64,000 bases of DNA, from positions 1 through 64,000 of the IMG/VR virus record IMGVR_UViG_3300008997_002311; one strand, given 5' to 3'. Position 1 is the first letter of the stretch. Each line of letters starts with the position of its first letter. This stretch comes from a virus. The notes below the pieces were generated by a model that worked only from the letters and a program-made list of their open reading frames with translations, ran no database searches and was not told the origin of the DNA. Below, one piece after another: positions 54,961-63,834 of the stretch. The translations under genes and the position numbers were made by a program.

Positions 54961-56346
54961 ATGGCAACTTTTACTAGCATAAATGCCAGCGCTGGAGATT
55001 CTACTACGTCTACTAGCGATTTGACTCAATTAGTAGACGTCATCCAAGAAGATGTCTCGGGGTCTAGTACCAGAAGAGCATATCAAGTTTTTGTTACGGG
55101 GGGTATCGGCCCTGGGGTGACTTCTTCTTTGTTTCAAACAGTGTATGATCAAGATTTCTCTCTGCAGACTTCTAACGCGATCATGGATATGACTTTTGGG
55201 ATATTTAGCGGAAGCTCTATGGTTACCGATGTAAGAACTGGTATTGACACTAATGGAAAATACATGTTTCCATCCGAGTCTTTGATGATGCGAGAAAAAC
55301 TCTCAAACTACGGTCAATATGCGCAAGTTCTATTAGGAAATGCAAACAAGCAGTTTTACGCCCCTGGAGTCACTGCCTTTGATAGCAGCTTAAGCAGTAA
55401 CTCGCAACTTGGAATAAAGGGAGATAGAATAGAGCAGGCGCTATTTTTGAACTTCAGAAGACTTTTTGCTCGAGATGAGATCAAAAAAGAAACTTTTGCA
55501 ATGAGATTATTTCAATCTGCCACTTTTGATAATTTTGACTATTGGGACTCTTCTACAAATAGAAGATCTGATGAAGCAACCGCACTTCAAAAAGTCGGAT
55601 GGTATCTTACAGGGTCTACTGGAATTTTTAATGGGTTAGATGCGTTTACTGGCTCTTGGGGATCTAATGTTTCGCGCACTTCTACCAGCGGATCATCTAT
55701 TTATGCGGATATCAATGCTTCTACAAGACAGCTTAAATCAGATGGAGGAGATGTAGCTTATATAGTCAACACTTCTAACACTAGCGAATATGTTGGATTA
55801 ATGTTTTATGATCAAGGAATCGCAGTACTTGATATGGGTAAAATTTTCATGTATGATCAGCATATGTCGGGGACTATCTCGGCTATGCGAGCCGGCTCGA
55901 CAACCAGCGACGGCATAACTATTAATCCGGGACAAACTGTTATAGGAAATGGTAGATTTGGAAATCCAAATGCTCTCTTTATGCCAGACTTTTTATGTTC
56001 TGGGTCTATTGATAACATTATAGACCATCTTGCAACTTGCAGATTTGGTTCTGGTAGTTTAACATCAGCTACTTTTCAAAATGTCACTAAGATTAATTCT
56101 AACATCTATTTCTGCCGTGCTAAATCAAGTGAATACAATTATTCATCTAACCCAAGTTATACGGACGAATCAGGAAATATTAATGTAATAGATGACCCCA
56201 CGACAGACCAGAGAACGTTTACATATATCACAACTGTTGGATTATATGATTCTGCTAACAATCTATTGGCGGTCGCTAAGTTGTCTAGACCAATTGAAAA
56301 GAACGATGAAAAAGATCTTACTTTGAGAGTTCGTCTGGATTTCTAA
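54961..56346 (+). CDS. phage virion protein of unknown function
   Basis: The 461-residue protein is beta-rich and Ser/Thr-rich. It contains LFARDEIKKETFAMRLFQSA in the middle and VGLMFYDQGIAVLDMGKIFM later. Its C-terminus (TVGLYDSANNLLAVAKLSRP, then LTLRVRLDF) resembles the C-terminus of the next gene. The ATG follows GGAG by 9 bases and the spacing to neighbours is 14 and 13 bases. It is probably a fibre or baseplate-periphery protein; the family has no known function to me. Confidence 0.68.
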   Translation: MATFTSINASAGDSTTSTSDLTQLVDVIQEDVSGSSTRRAYQVFVTGGIGPGVTSSLFQTVYDQDFSLQTSNAIMDMTFGIFSGSSMVTDVRTGIDTNGKYMFPSESLMMREKLSNYGQYAQVLLGNANKQFYAPGVTAFDSSLSSNSQLGIKGDRIEQALFLNFRRLFARDEIKKETFAMRLFQSATFDNFDYWDSSTNRRSDEATALQKVGWYLTGSTGIFNGLDAFTGSWGSNVSRTSTSGSSIYADINASTRQLKSDGGDVAYIVNTSNTSEYVGLMFYDQGIAVLDMGKIFMYDQHMSGTISAMRAGSTTSDGITINPGQTVIGNGRFGNPNALFMPDFLCSGSIDNIIDHLATCRFGSGSLTSATFQNVTKINSNIYFCRAKSSEYNYSSNPSYTDESGNINVIDDPTTDQRTFTYITTVGLYDSANNLLAVAKLSRPIEKNDEKDLTLRVRLDF

Positions 56347-56359
56347 GCGATGGATATAA

Positions 56360-58894
56360 ATGTCAATTATAGCATTAAATGCAAAGAATTTTGATGTCGT
56401 AACCCTACAGATGCATCCGAAGAGAATGTTCTCTTCATCATCTAACGGAATTACGGGATCTATCTTCGTATATGCAGAGAGATCAACGTCTATAAAAGAT
56501 CAAGCTCACCCGACTTATTCTTCATCTGCGGGAGCTTCTGGGTTTAATGATAGCAGTTTAGACGAATTTAGAAGCGTGTTGTGGGCTACAGCTTCTGTTG
56601 CCGAAGAGATAATGCAAGATGGAAATAGAAACTCTCATGGAGTTCTTTTATCAGATCTAGGATTATCAACCACTCTCTTTCCATCTTCGTCGGTTCAGCC
56701 GATGGTCTCTAGCGGCTCCCTACACGATTCATTCGTTCACTATCTCACGGGAGTAAATGAAGTTGTTCAGTCTCCAAACTTGAAAAAATATGTAGAGATT
56801 TTAAGGTTTAAACCAACTAATAAATTTACTTCAGACACTCTTAGAAAAACTGTAGTAGTCAATAATCTTTTCAAATATTACAGAGTTCAATATCCGCAAG
56901 CTCAATTTTCTTACACTAACTATAATGCTATTAATTTCTTTACAGCATCGTCGGTTTCTCCAAACAGAGCGCTAATTTATCCTTCGCCTTCTACTACAGC
57001 CGATCCAAGCGTAGGGACTTATGCTATAACTGGTTCGTTTAATATTAGTTTTTATATAAACCCTAGATACACCACTGAAGGTCCTGAACTAGAATATAAA
57101 GCGGGCACCCTTATGCACATGAGTTCCTGCTATGCTGTGACTCTCCATACGGGCTCAGGACTAAACATGAAAGGGCTGCCTAACACTTTCCGAGTGGCAC
57201 TTCAGCTATCATCGTCAGCCGATACAAAACCTTCTGAGATAGATTTAAGCATTAAAAATAATTCTAGATCTTACCCGCAAGATTTAATATTTGTCTCAGA
57301 CGAGCATTCTTTAAAATTAAATCACTGGCATCATGTGTCGATCAACTATATGGGCAAAGCGGCCTGGGCTGAGGGGGGAACTGGGTCTTTTTGGATAGAC
57401 GGTGTGGAACAGAATAAATCTATGTTTAGTGTCCCATCTAGTTCTTTCAACGAACCGTTTTATACGAAGTTTAATCCGTTGTTTATCGGAAATTATTACG
57501 ATGGCCAGAACTCTGGAGCGACATCAGATCTCCGCGCGTTTTTTAACGAAAATGCAGCGTCAACAGAAGGTGTACAAGATTGGGGCGTTGGTTTTTCATC
57601 AGACCCAACTGCCACTCTTTTAAATCATCCACTAAATGCAGAATTTCACGATCTTAGAATATACAATAGAGTTAATACTACTAACGAAATTATAACTGCT
57701 AGCATCAAAGGTCCCTCAAGAGAAGTGTTGGATGCGTCGATTAAATTTTATTTACCCCCATTTTTTACTAAAGATAGCACATCTAGAAAAGTTTTGAGAA
57801 CACCGTTTCAGTCTATAAAACAAAAAACCGAGCAGCCATTTAATACTTGGTTATCTTTTGACGTAGATGGAAAAGATATAAATTTGCAAAATTTTGTTAG
57901 AGATCATCGTCATCACACGTTCCCCCGGTTGTTTCATCTTACATCTTCAGAAATATCTGATACGACTAAAGATTGGCAGACCGCGAATCGACTTCTTTAC
58001 GAATTTGGCGTTCAGTCTTCTTATGTTAGGGCAAGAAATCTTACTATTGTTCCATGCGACAATGGGTTATTTAGTCCATCTTTCGATCTTTTAATGACAG
58101 CTTCAGATCCGAATGGAGTTACTTCTATTTTGGGTTCTGCACCGGCCTCAGGATCTTTTATAAGTTCTTATGTTGATGATTTGGGCCTCTCTAATCTTTC
58201 TTTGATAACTTTGAGAGATATGCATAAGATGCCTATGTTGGTCACAGGCACAATGCAAGACGATTCTGATAGCTCTTATGTAGTTCAAATGACAGAATCT
58301 GGTGATTGGTCAAGTCGTTCCGAACCGCAGATATTGCAGCTTACAAGAGATAATTCTTCTGATGAAGTAGTATTTTTTGATTCTTCTAATTTATTCTATG
58401 GTCAATCTATTAAACCTGGAACTTATTCTTTGTTCGATAAAGCTATTACTGGGTCTAATGGAAAAGTTTCGATGAGAATAGTTGATGACCTAAGAGGAAA
58501 TCTATATAGGGCTGACTCTGCAACTCCACCAGCCACTTGGAATTCAGTTGGAAATGTTCTTTACGAAGAAGGTATCTCTATTATAAAATCTCCAAATATT
58601 CTATTTTTTGGAAGAGATCAATTTGAAGTAAATCTAGAAGGCTACCAAAATGTCCATTCGCAAGAAGTGAATATTAACGCCAACGTAGGAAGAATTAACT
58701 CATCTTCAAATCCCACGTTTCATCCCATGAAACCAGATAATTACGCGAATACTGACACGGATGTATTCGTTGCGATTAGTGAAGTCTTGCTTCATGATAA
58801 TAACTTGAATGTCGTTGGTAGAGCACAGCTTTCTCAGCCAGTAGTTAAAAAAATAACTGATAAATATCTTTTTAGGATTAAAATGGATTATTAA
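56360..58894 (+). CDS. virion protein with LamG/ConA-like lectin domain
   Basis: The 844-residue protein has a LamG/ConA-like jelly roll at about residues 222-447 (GSFNISFYINPRYTTEG, LKLNHWHHVSINYMGKA, GTGSFWIDGVEQNKS, HDLRIYNRVNTTNEI). It ends in VAISEVLLHDNNLNVVGRAQ and KYLFRIKMDY, a tail shared with the preceding protein. No catalytic residues of a glycosidase are evident. The lectin-like fold suggests glycan binding or virion contacts. The stop TAATG overlaps the RuvC-like start by one base, so the last structural gene is coupled to the first DNA-metabolism gene. Confidence 0.74.
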   Translation: MSIIALNAKNFDVVTLQMHPKRMFSSSSNGITGSIFVYAERSTSIKDQAHPTYSSSAGASGFNDSSLDEFRSVLWATASVAEEIMQDGNRNSHGVLLSDLGLSTTLFPSSSVQPMVSSGSLHDSFVHYLTGVNEVVQSPNLKKYVEILRFKPTNKFTSDTLRKTVVVNNLFKYYRVQYPQAQFSYTNYNAINFFTASSVSPNRALIYPSPSTTADPSVGTYAITGSFNISFYINPRYTTEGPELEYKAGTLMHMSSCYAVTLHTGSGLNMKGLPNTFRVALQLSSSADTKPSEIDLSIKNNSRSYPQDLIFVSDEHSLKLNHWHHVSINYMGKAAWAEGGTGSFWIDGVEQNKSMFSVPSSSFNEPFYTKFNPLFIGNYYDGQNSGATSDLRAFFNENAASTEGVQDWGVGFSSDPTATLLNHPLNAEFHDLRIYNRVNTTNEIITASIKGPSREVLDASIKFYLPPFFTKDSTSRKVLRTPFQSIKQKTEQPFNTWLSFDVDGKDINLQNFVRDHRHHTFPRLFHLTSSEISDTTKDWQTANRLLYEFGVQSSYVRARNLTIVPCDNGLFSPSFDLLMTASDPNGVTSILGSAPASGSFISSYVDDLGLSNLSLITLRDMHKMPMLVTGTMQDDSDSSYVVQMTESGDWSSRSEPQILQLTRDNSSDEVVFFDSSNLFYGQSIKPGTYSLFDKAITGSNGKVSMRIVDDLRGNLYRADSATPPATWNSVGNVLYEEGISIIKSPNILFFGRDQFEVNLEGYQNVHSQEVNINANVGRINSSSNPTFHPMKPDNYANTDTDVFVAISEVLLHDNNLNVVGRAQLSQPVVKKITDKYLFRIKMDY

Positions 58895-59442
58895 TGATAC
58901 TTGGACTTGACATATCAACTAGTTGCACGGGGTGGTGTTTGGTCGACGTTTCTGGAAAATTAATAAAAATGGGATACGTCGATCTTCAAAAAGAGAAGTC
59001 TTCGTTTGCGAAAGCAAAAAAAGTTAGAAGTCTTCTTGGGCAGCTAAATATTGATTATGAAATTGAAAGAATTTGTATTGAAGAAAACTTGCAAGCTTTT
59101 CGCCCAGGGCTCTCTTCTGCAAAAACACTTTTAACGCTAGCTCGATTTAATGGAGTAGTTAGCTATCTAGCCCAAGATGAGTTTTGCGTAGCTCCAGAAT
59201 TCATAAACGTAAACACGGCTAGGAAATCGTTGGGGATTAAAATTGTTAGGGGAAAGAAGGCAGAAAAATCTACTAAAGAACAAGTTTTAGACTGGGTAGA
59301 TTCTCAACTGAAAACTTTCGATTGGCCGGTTAAAATTCTTAAAAGCGGACCCAGAAAAGGGCAATCGGTTTTAGAATCTAGCTGTTATGATATGGCAGAC
59401 GCTTATGTTATTTCCATGGCTGGGATCGTTCTTGAACAATAG
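58894..59442 (+). CDS. RuvC-like Holliday junction resolvase
   Basis: The 182-residue protein shows the RuvC RNase-H fold with its acidic site: D6 in MILGLDISTSCTGW, E63 in ICIEENL, and D166/D169 in YDMADAYVISMAG. The length matches bacterial RuvC (about 170-180). RuvC-type enzymes resolve four-way junctions during recombination and, in phages, debranch DNA before packaging; T4 uses an unrelated enzyme (gp49) for this. The start overlaps the last virion gene by one base; 25 bases separate it from the primase gene. Confidence 0.85.
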   Translation: MILGLDISTSCTGWCLVDVSGKLIKMGYVDLQKEKSSFAKAKKVRSLLGQLNIDYEIERICIEENLQAFRPGLSSAKTLLTLARFNGVVSYLAQDEFCVAPEFINVNTARKSLGIKIVRGKKAEKSTKEQVLDWVDSQLKTFDWPVKILKSGPRKGQSVLESSCYDMADAYVISMAGIVLEQ

Positions 59443-59467
59443 CATAAATTAAGTTACTATTTATTAG

Positions 59468-60427
59468 ATGCAACAAAATTTATCTGCGAAAGCCGCTTTT
59501 TTACAAGCTACATTTGGACCCGGAATAGTTAACGGCGAAAGCATAGCTCTCACATGTCCACAGTGTTCTAAAGACAGGAAAGATAAAAAAAAGCTAATAG
59601 TTAAATTGATCAATGGAATGCATCACTGTTGGGTTTGCGGGCTAAAGGGAAAAACTCTCAAATACACTATTAGAAAATACGCTCCTAAAAAATACAGTGA
59701 ATACCAATCTCTGTTTTTTGAGGGCGAATCTGAAGAAGTGATAGAGCCAGAAGCTTTTATTAAAGTAGAAATTCCAAAAGGGTTTGTATTGCTAGCACAA
59801 AATTTAAAATCTAGAGATCCAGATATTAGAAGCACTATAGAATATGCAGTCTCTAGAGGCTTATCTGAAAAAGATTTATGGTTTTATAAATTTGGAACTT
59901 GTCGATCTGGAAGTTTCAGGCGTAGATTGATTATGCCTTCTTTTGATAAACTTGGAAATTTAAATTATTACACGGGAAGAAGCATAGACGGTTCTAGTCG
60001 TAGAAAATACTTGAATGCTAAAGCCAAAAAGAAAGATTTAATCTTTAATGAAATAAATATTGATTGGGATAAAGAGCTTACGATCGTTGAGGGCCCTCTA
60101 GATTTGGTGAAGTGCAATTATAATGCAACTTCAATTTTAGGGTCTTTTTTAAACAAAGATTATGCTTTGTTTCAAGAAATTGTAGCTCACTCCACGCCTG
60201 TAATTCTGGCTTTAGATATAGACGCAAAGCTTAAACAACAGAAAATATGCCAATCTTTATATTCGTATGGGATAAAAGTCAGAATTTTAAATGTTGAAAA
60301 TTATGATGACGTCGGCGAAATGACAAGGGCGCAATTTATAAAATTGAAAGATACCGCAAAAATTTGGAGCCCTAGAGATATTCTAAAATATAGAATAAAA
60401 TCTATTAAAAGCGGATCTTTGGTGTAG
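59468..60427 (+). CDS. DNA primase with zinc finger and TOPRIM domain
   Basis: The 319-residue protein has a zinc-binding site near its N-terminus (C30-x2-C33 and C54-x2-C57, with histidines at 52-53). A TOPRIM region follows near residues 200-265: TIVEGPLDLVK (catalytic glutamate around 207) and LALDIDAK (the D-x-D near residues 248-250). This is the layout of short phage primases such as T4 gp61. It makes RNA primers for lagging-strand synthesis with a helicase. The middle is less conserved (SFRRRLIMPSFDKLG). No clear Shine-Dalgarno precedes the ATG. It lies next to the recombination genes. Confidence 0.83.
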   Translation: MQQNLSAKAAFLQATFGPGIVNGESIALTCPQCSKDRKDKKKLIVKLINGMHHCWVCGLKGKTLKYTIRKYAPKKYSEYQSLFFEGESEEVIEPEAFIKVEIPKGFVLLAQNLKSRDPDIRSTIEYAVSRGLSEKDLWFYKFGTCRSGSFRRRLIMPSFDKLGNLNYYTGRSIDGSSRRKYLNAKAKKKDLIFNEINIDWDKELTIVEGPLDLVKCNYNATSILGSFLNKDYALFQEIVAHSTPVILALDIDAKLKQQKICQSLYSYGIKVRILNVENYDDVGEMTRAQFIKLKDTAKIWSPRDILKYRIKSIKSGSLV

Positions 60428-60435
60428 GAAAAAAT

Positions 60436-63400
60436 ATGTCTTTTAAATGTATCCACCTTTCTGATGTTCACTTCCGCGGGTTATCTCGTCACGAAGAATA
60501 CAGAGAATCTTTTTTAGATTTCTTTGAAAAAGCTAGGAAAATTAACCCTGATTTAATATTTGTCGGTGGAGATATAGTCCATTCAAAAACACAGGGAATA
60601 TCTCCAGAGTTAATTGATATTTTATCTTGGTGGTTTGAAGAATTAGCTAAAGTAGCTCCAACTCATGTTATTCTTGGAAATCACGATGGCTTAATTTCTA
60701 ACCCACACAGGCAAGATGCTATATCTCCTATAATTTCAGCCCTTAATAACAGCAATTTGCACTTGTATAAGGATTCTGGAACTTACTCAACTGGCATCCC
60801 TGGCTTTAACTGGGGAGTTTTTTCTTGCTTTGATGAAGAGAATTGGGAAAATGTTAAGCCTGTAGAGGGAGAAGTAAATATTGCTCTGTTTCACGGTGGA
60901 GTGCTCGGATCTTTTACGGATATCAATTGGGAAATTGAGGGTGAAGTAGAGCACACATTCTTTAAAGATTTTGAGTTTGCTTTTCTTGGAGACATCCATA
61001 AATTTCAGTTTTTAAATGAGTCTAAAACTATAGCGTACCCCGGATCTACTATACAACAAAACTACGGAGAAGATCCTGGAAAAGGATTTTTAGTGTGGGA
61101 CATAAGATCAGCTGATGATTTTGACGTTGACTTTGTTGAAGTTTTTCACTCTAAGCCTTTCGCCACTATAGACTGGAAAGACACTGTTGTAGATACCGTT
61201 AGGGAATCTAGCAAATATCCAGATGGTTCGAGATTTAGGATTAGATCGCAATTTCAAATACCCCAAACCGAGATAAAGCATTTATATTCTGAGCTAAAAG
61301 AAAAGAAAAAAGCTTCTGAAATAGTTTTTAAATTCGACGATATAAAATCTCAAATTATAGAATCATCAACTAACGATGAGTCTTTTTCTAATTTTAGAGA
61401 CCCTTCAGTTATTTTAGACTTACTAAAGCAATACTACAAAGAAGCGTCTATATCTGAAGAAGAATGGCAAGAAATTTCAGTGTTGTTGAAAAAATATACA
61501 GGCTCAGTAATAGAAAATGACACCCCCAGAAACGTTAAATGGTCAATAAAAAAGCTTCAATTTGACAATGTTTTTTCTTATGGAAAAAATAACGTTATCA
61601 ACTTTGATTCTCTTCACGGCGTGGTGGGTCTTTTCGGTAAAAATAGATCTGGAAAATCTTCTATTCCAGGATCGATCATGTATGGTCTTTATAACACAAC
61701 GGATCGAGGATCTATTAAAAATCTTCACGTAATCAATACCCGAAAGGGCCACTGTAAAGTTGAGCTTGATTTTTTAGTAAACGGAGTTTGTCACAGATTG
61801 GAGCGCCAATCAGTAAAACACCAAAACCGACGTGGCGAGATCAATGCTGTCACTCACTTAAACCTCTATCGTGTAGACACCAATGGAGAACTCAAGGATT
61901 TATCTGGTGGCCAACGAAGGGAAACTGACGCAATATTAAGATCTTTAGTTGGAACTTACGAAGACTTTATGTTAACTTCCTTTGCGTCGCAGGGAGGGAT
62001 AAACACTTTTATAAAGCACCGCGCGACTAAAAGAAAAGAAATTTTAGCTAGTTTTTTAGATTTGAATATATTCGAAACTATTTTGAACAACGCAAAAGAA
62101 GACTCTATTCATATTAAGGCTTTACTAGACAAATCTCCTGAAAGAGAGTGGAACACTCTTATATTAGAAAAGGGCTTGATTTTAAAAAGTCTAAAAGAAG
62201 AGAGGCTGAAAATCGATTCTGATTTAGCTTCTGCAAATTCTAAAATTCAAGAAATAAAAGTTGAATCAGCATCTTCTTTTTCTGAAATCATAACAGAAGC
62301 TGATTTAACTAAATCAGAAAGCGAGATATCTGAAAATAGAGAACGAATTTCTGAGCTAAATTCAGCTGTAGAAACTAACCAGATAACTCTGGACAATCTC
62401 GATGCAAAATTAACTAAAATAGATCAACTAAAGAACCAGTTCCCAATTGATCAATTAAAAGAAAAATATGGAGCTCAACTTGAGCTAGAAAAGACTTTAT
62501 TGGTTTTGGAGGGTAGTCTAGATCAAGAAAAATCTACTTTAAAAAATAAGAGAGACTCTATCTCGCTTTTAGACCAAGTTCCCTGTGGAGATAAGTTTCC
62601 AACATGCAAATTTATTAAAAGATCTCATCTCGACAAAAGTCTAATTGAAGAACAAGTTAATTTAGTAGAAAATATAGAGAAGCAAATCCAATCAGCGAAA
62701 AAAGCTTTTTCTATATTGCTTGACGAAGATTTAAAGTCTAAAATTGATAAATACCAAAACCTTTTAGAAAAAGAGAGTAATTTCAAAATAGAAAGATCTA
62801 CGTTAGAAGCTAAATCTAGAGAGGCAGAATCTGCAAAAGATAGAATTTCTTTGCTTATATTAGAATTAGAAAAAGAGTATGAAAGTCTAAAATCTAGAGT
62901 GGATATGTCAGATAAATCTGAGAGGATTAATTCTATAAAAATAGAGCTTATGAAACTCGAAAAAACAGCTAGAGATTTAGACGCTCAAAGAATAAGTACA
63001 AGTGAATCTATCGGACTAACGACTTCAGAGCTAGCTAAGCTAAAAGAAGAAAAAACTAGCTATGAAAATCTATTGATGGAGTGGAGGATATACGAAATTT
63101 TGATGAATGGCGTGAACAAAAAGGGCATACCACTTCATATTTTGACAATGCAGCTTCCTAAAATCAATAAAGAAATTGCAAAGATACTACATGGAGTTGT
63201 AGAGTTTACTGTTGAGCTTGAAGCTGACTTAAAATCAAATTCTATGGATGTTTTTATAAATTATGGAGACTCAAAGAGAATTATTGAATGCGCTTCAGGC
63301 ATGGAGAAAATGATATCCTCTATAGCTATTAGAGTGGCGTTAGTAAATGTTTCTTCTTTACCAAAGTGCGACACGTTTATAATTGATGAAGGATTCGGAG

Positions 63401-63567
63401 CTTTAGATGAAACTAACGTCGAAGCTTGTAATAGACTTCTTCAATCATTGAAAAAATGGTTTAAGAATATTTTAGTTATTTCTCACGTAGATGCTGTGAA
63501 AGATAGCGTAGATACTATTTTAGATATATTTTCAAAAGGTATTGATTCGCAGGTGATTCATGAATAA
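60436..63567 (+). CDS. single-chain Mre11-Rad50 (SbcD-SbcC, gp47-gp46) recombination nuclease
   Basis: The 1043-residue protein joins two enzymes that T4 and bacteria usually encode separately. Residues 1-345 are an Mre11-type nuclease: HLSDVHFRG (H7, D10, H12), VGGDIVHS, LGNHDG (N82-H83-D84), FHGG and FLGDIHKF. Residues 370-1043 are a Rad50-type ATPase: Walker A GKNRSGKSS (K407), a coiled coil, CASGMEKM (signature), and FIIDEGFGALDE (Walker B and D-loop). The hook has C717-x6-C724 instead of C-x2-C. The complex processes double-strand ends for recombination-dependent replication. A ribosome-binding site (AGGAAA) precedes the ATG. Confidence 0.92.
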   Translation: MSFKCIHLSDVHFRGLSRHEEYRESFLDFFEKARKINPDLIFVGGDIVHSKTQGISPELIDILSWWFEELAKVAPTHVILGNHDGLISNPHRQDAISPIISALNNSNLHLYKDSGTYSTGIPGFNWGVFSCFDEENWENVKPVEGEVNIALFHGGVLGSFTDINWEIEGEVEHTFFKDFEFAFLGDIHKFQFLNESKTIAYPGSTIQQNYGEDPGKGFLVWDIRSADDFDVDFVEVFHSKPFATIDWKDTVVDTVRESSKYPDGSRFRIRSQFQIPQTEIKHLYSELKEKKKASEIVFKFDDIKSQIIESSTNDESFSNFRDPSVILDLLKQYYKEASISEEEWQEISVLLKKYTGSVIENDTPRNVKWSIKKLQFDNVFSYGKNNVINFDSLHGVVGLFGKNRSGKSSIPGSIMYGLYNTTDRGSIKNLHVINTRKGHCKVELDFLVNGVCHRLERQSVKHQNRRGEINAVTHLNLYRVDTNGELKDLSGGQRRETDAILRSLVGTYEDFMLTSFASQGGINTFIKHRATKRKEILASFLDLNIFETILNNAKEDSIHIKALLDKSPEREWNTLILEKGLILKSLKEERLKIDSDLASANSKIQEIKVESASSFSEIITEADLTKSESEISENRERISELNSAVETNQITLDNLDAKLTKIDQLKNQFPIDQLKEKYGAQLELEKTLLVLEGSLDQEKSTLKNKRDSISLLDQVPCGDKFPTCKFIKRSHLDKSLIEEQVNLVENIEKQIQSAKKAFSILLDEDLKSKIDKYQNLLEKESNFKIERSTLEAKSREAESAKDRISLLILELEKEYESLKSRVDMSDKSERINSIKIELMKLEKTARDLDAQRISTSESIGLTTSELAKLKEEKTSYENLLMEWRIYEILMNGVNKKGIPLHILTMQLPKINKEIAKILHGVVEFTVELEADLKSNSMDVFINYGDSKRIIECASGMEKMISSIAIRVALVNVSSLPKCDTFIIDEGFGALDETNVEACNRLLQSLKKWFKNILVISHVDAVKDSVDTILDIFSKGIDSQVIHE

Positions 63568-63823
63568 ATTTGAATTTTTAAACATAGTAGACAAAACAAA
63601 CAAAGAAAATTTTATTCCTTTCGATTGTCCGGTTTGTCTTACTTTAATGAGAGATAATCATGATTGCTCTACGATTAATAAATATGGATGTTGCTCTCTT
63701 TGCGTAGACGAAGTAGTGTGGCCAAATAAGAAGCGCTGGGATCGAAATTGGAGGCCTGGCAAAAGAAAGAAGGCACAGATGAGAAAAAAACGATTAGAGT
63801 TGCCTAGTTATTATGTGAAGTAG
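63560..63823 (+). CDS. small zinc-ribbon-like basic protein
   Basis: The 87-residue protein has C23-x2-C26, C36, and C44-C45-x2-C48, which would form a zinc ribbon or knuckle, followed by a basic tail (WPNKKRWDRNWRPGKRKKAQ and a lysine/arginine run). It overlaps the SbcCD-like gene by 8 bases. The basic tail suggests nucleic-acid binding, perhaps in replication or recombination. It is not a complete HNH nuclease. The family is unknown. Confidence 0.6.
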   Translation: MNKFEFLNIVDKTNKENFIPFDCPVCLTLMRDNHDCSTINKYGCCSLCVDEVVWPNKKRWDRNWRPGKRKKAQMRKKRLELPSYYVK

Positions 63824-63834
63824 AGGATTACAAA

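Noticed and set aside
63560-63823. HNH endonuclease
   Set aside because: Two CxxC-type cysteine pairs are present, but the H-N-H catalytic order is missing, so only a zinc-ribbon description is supported.
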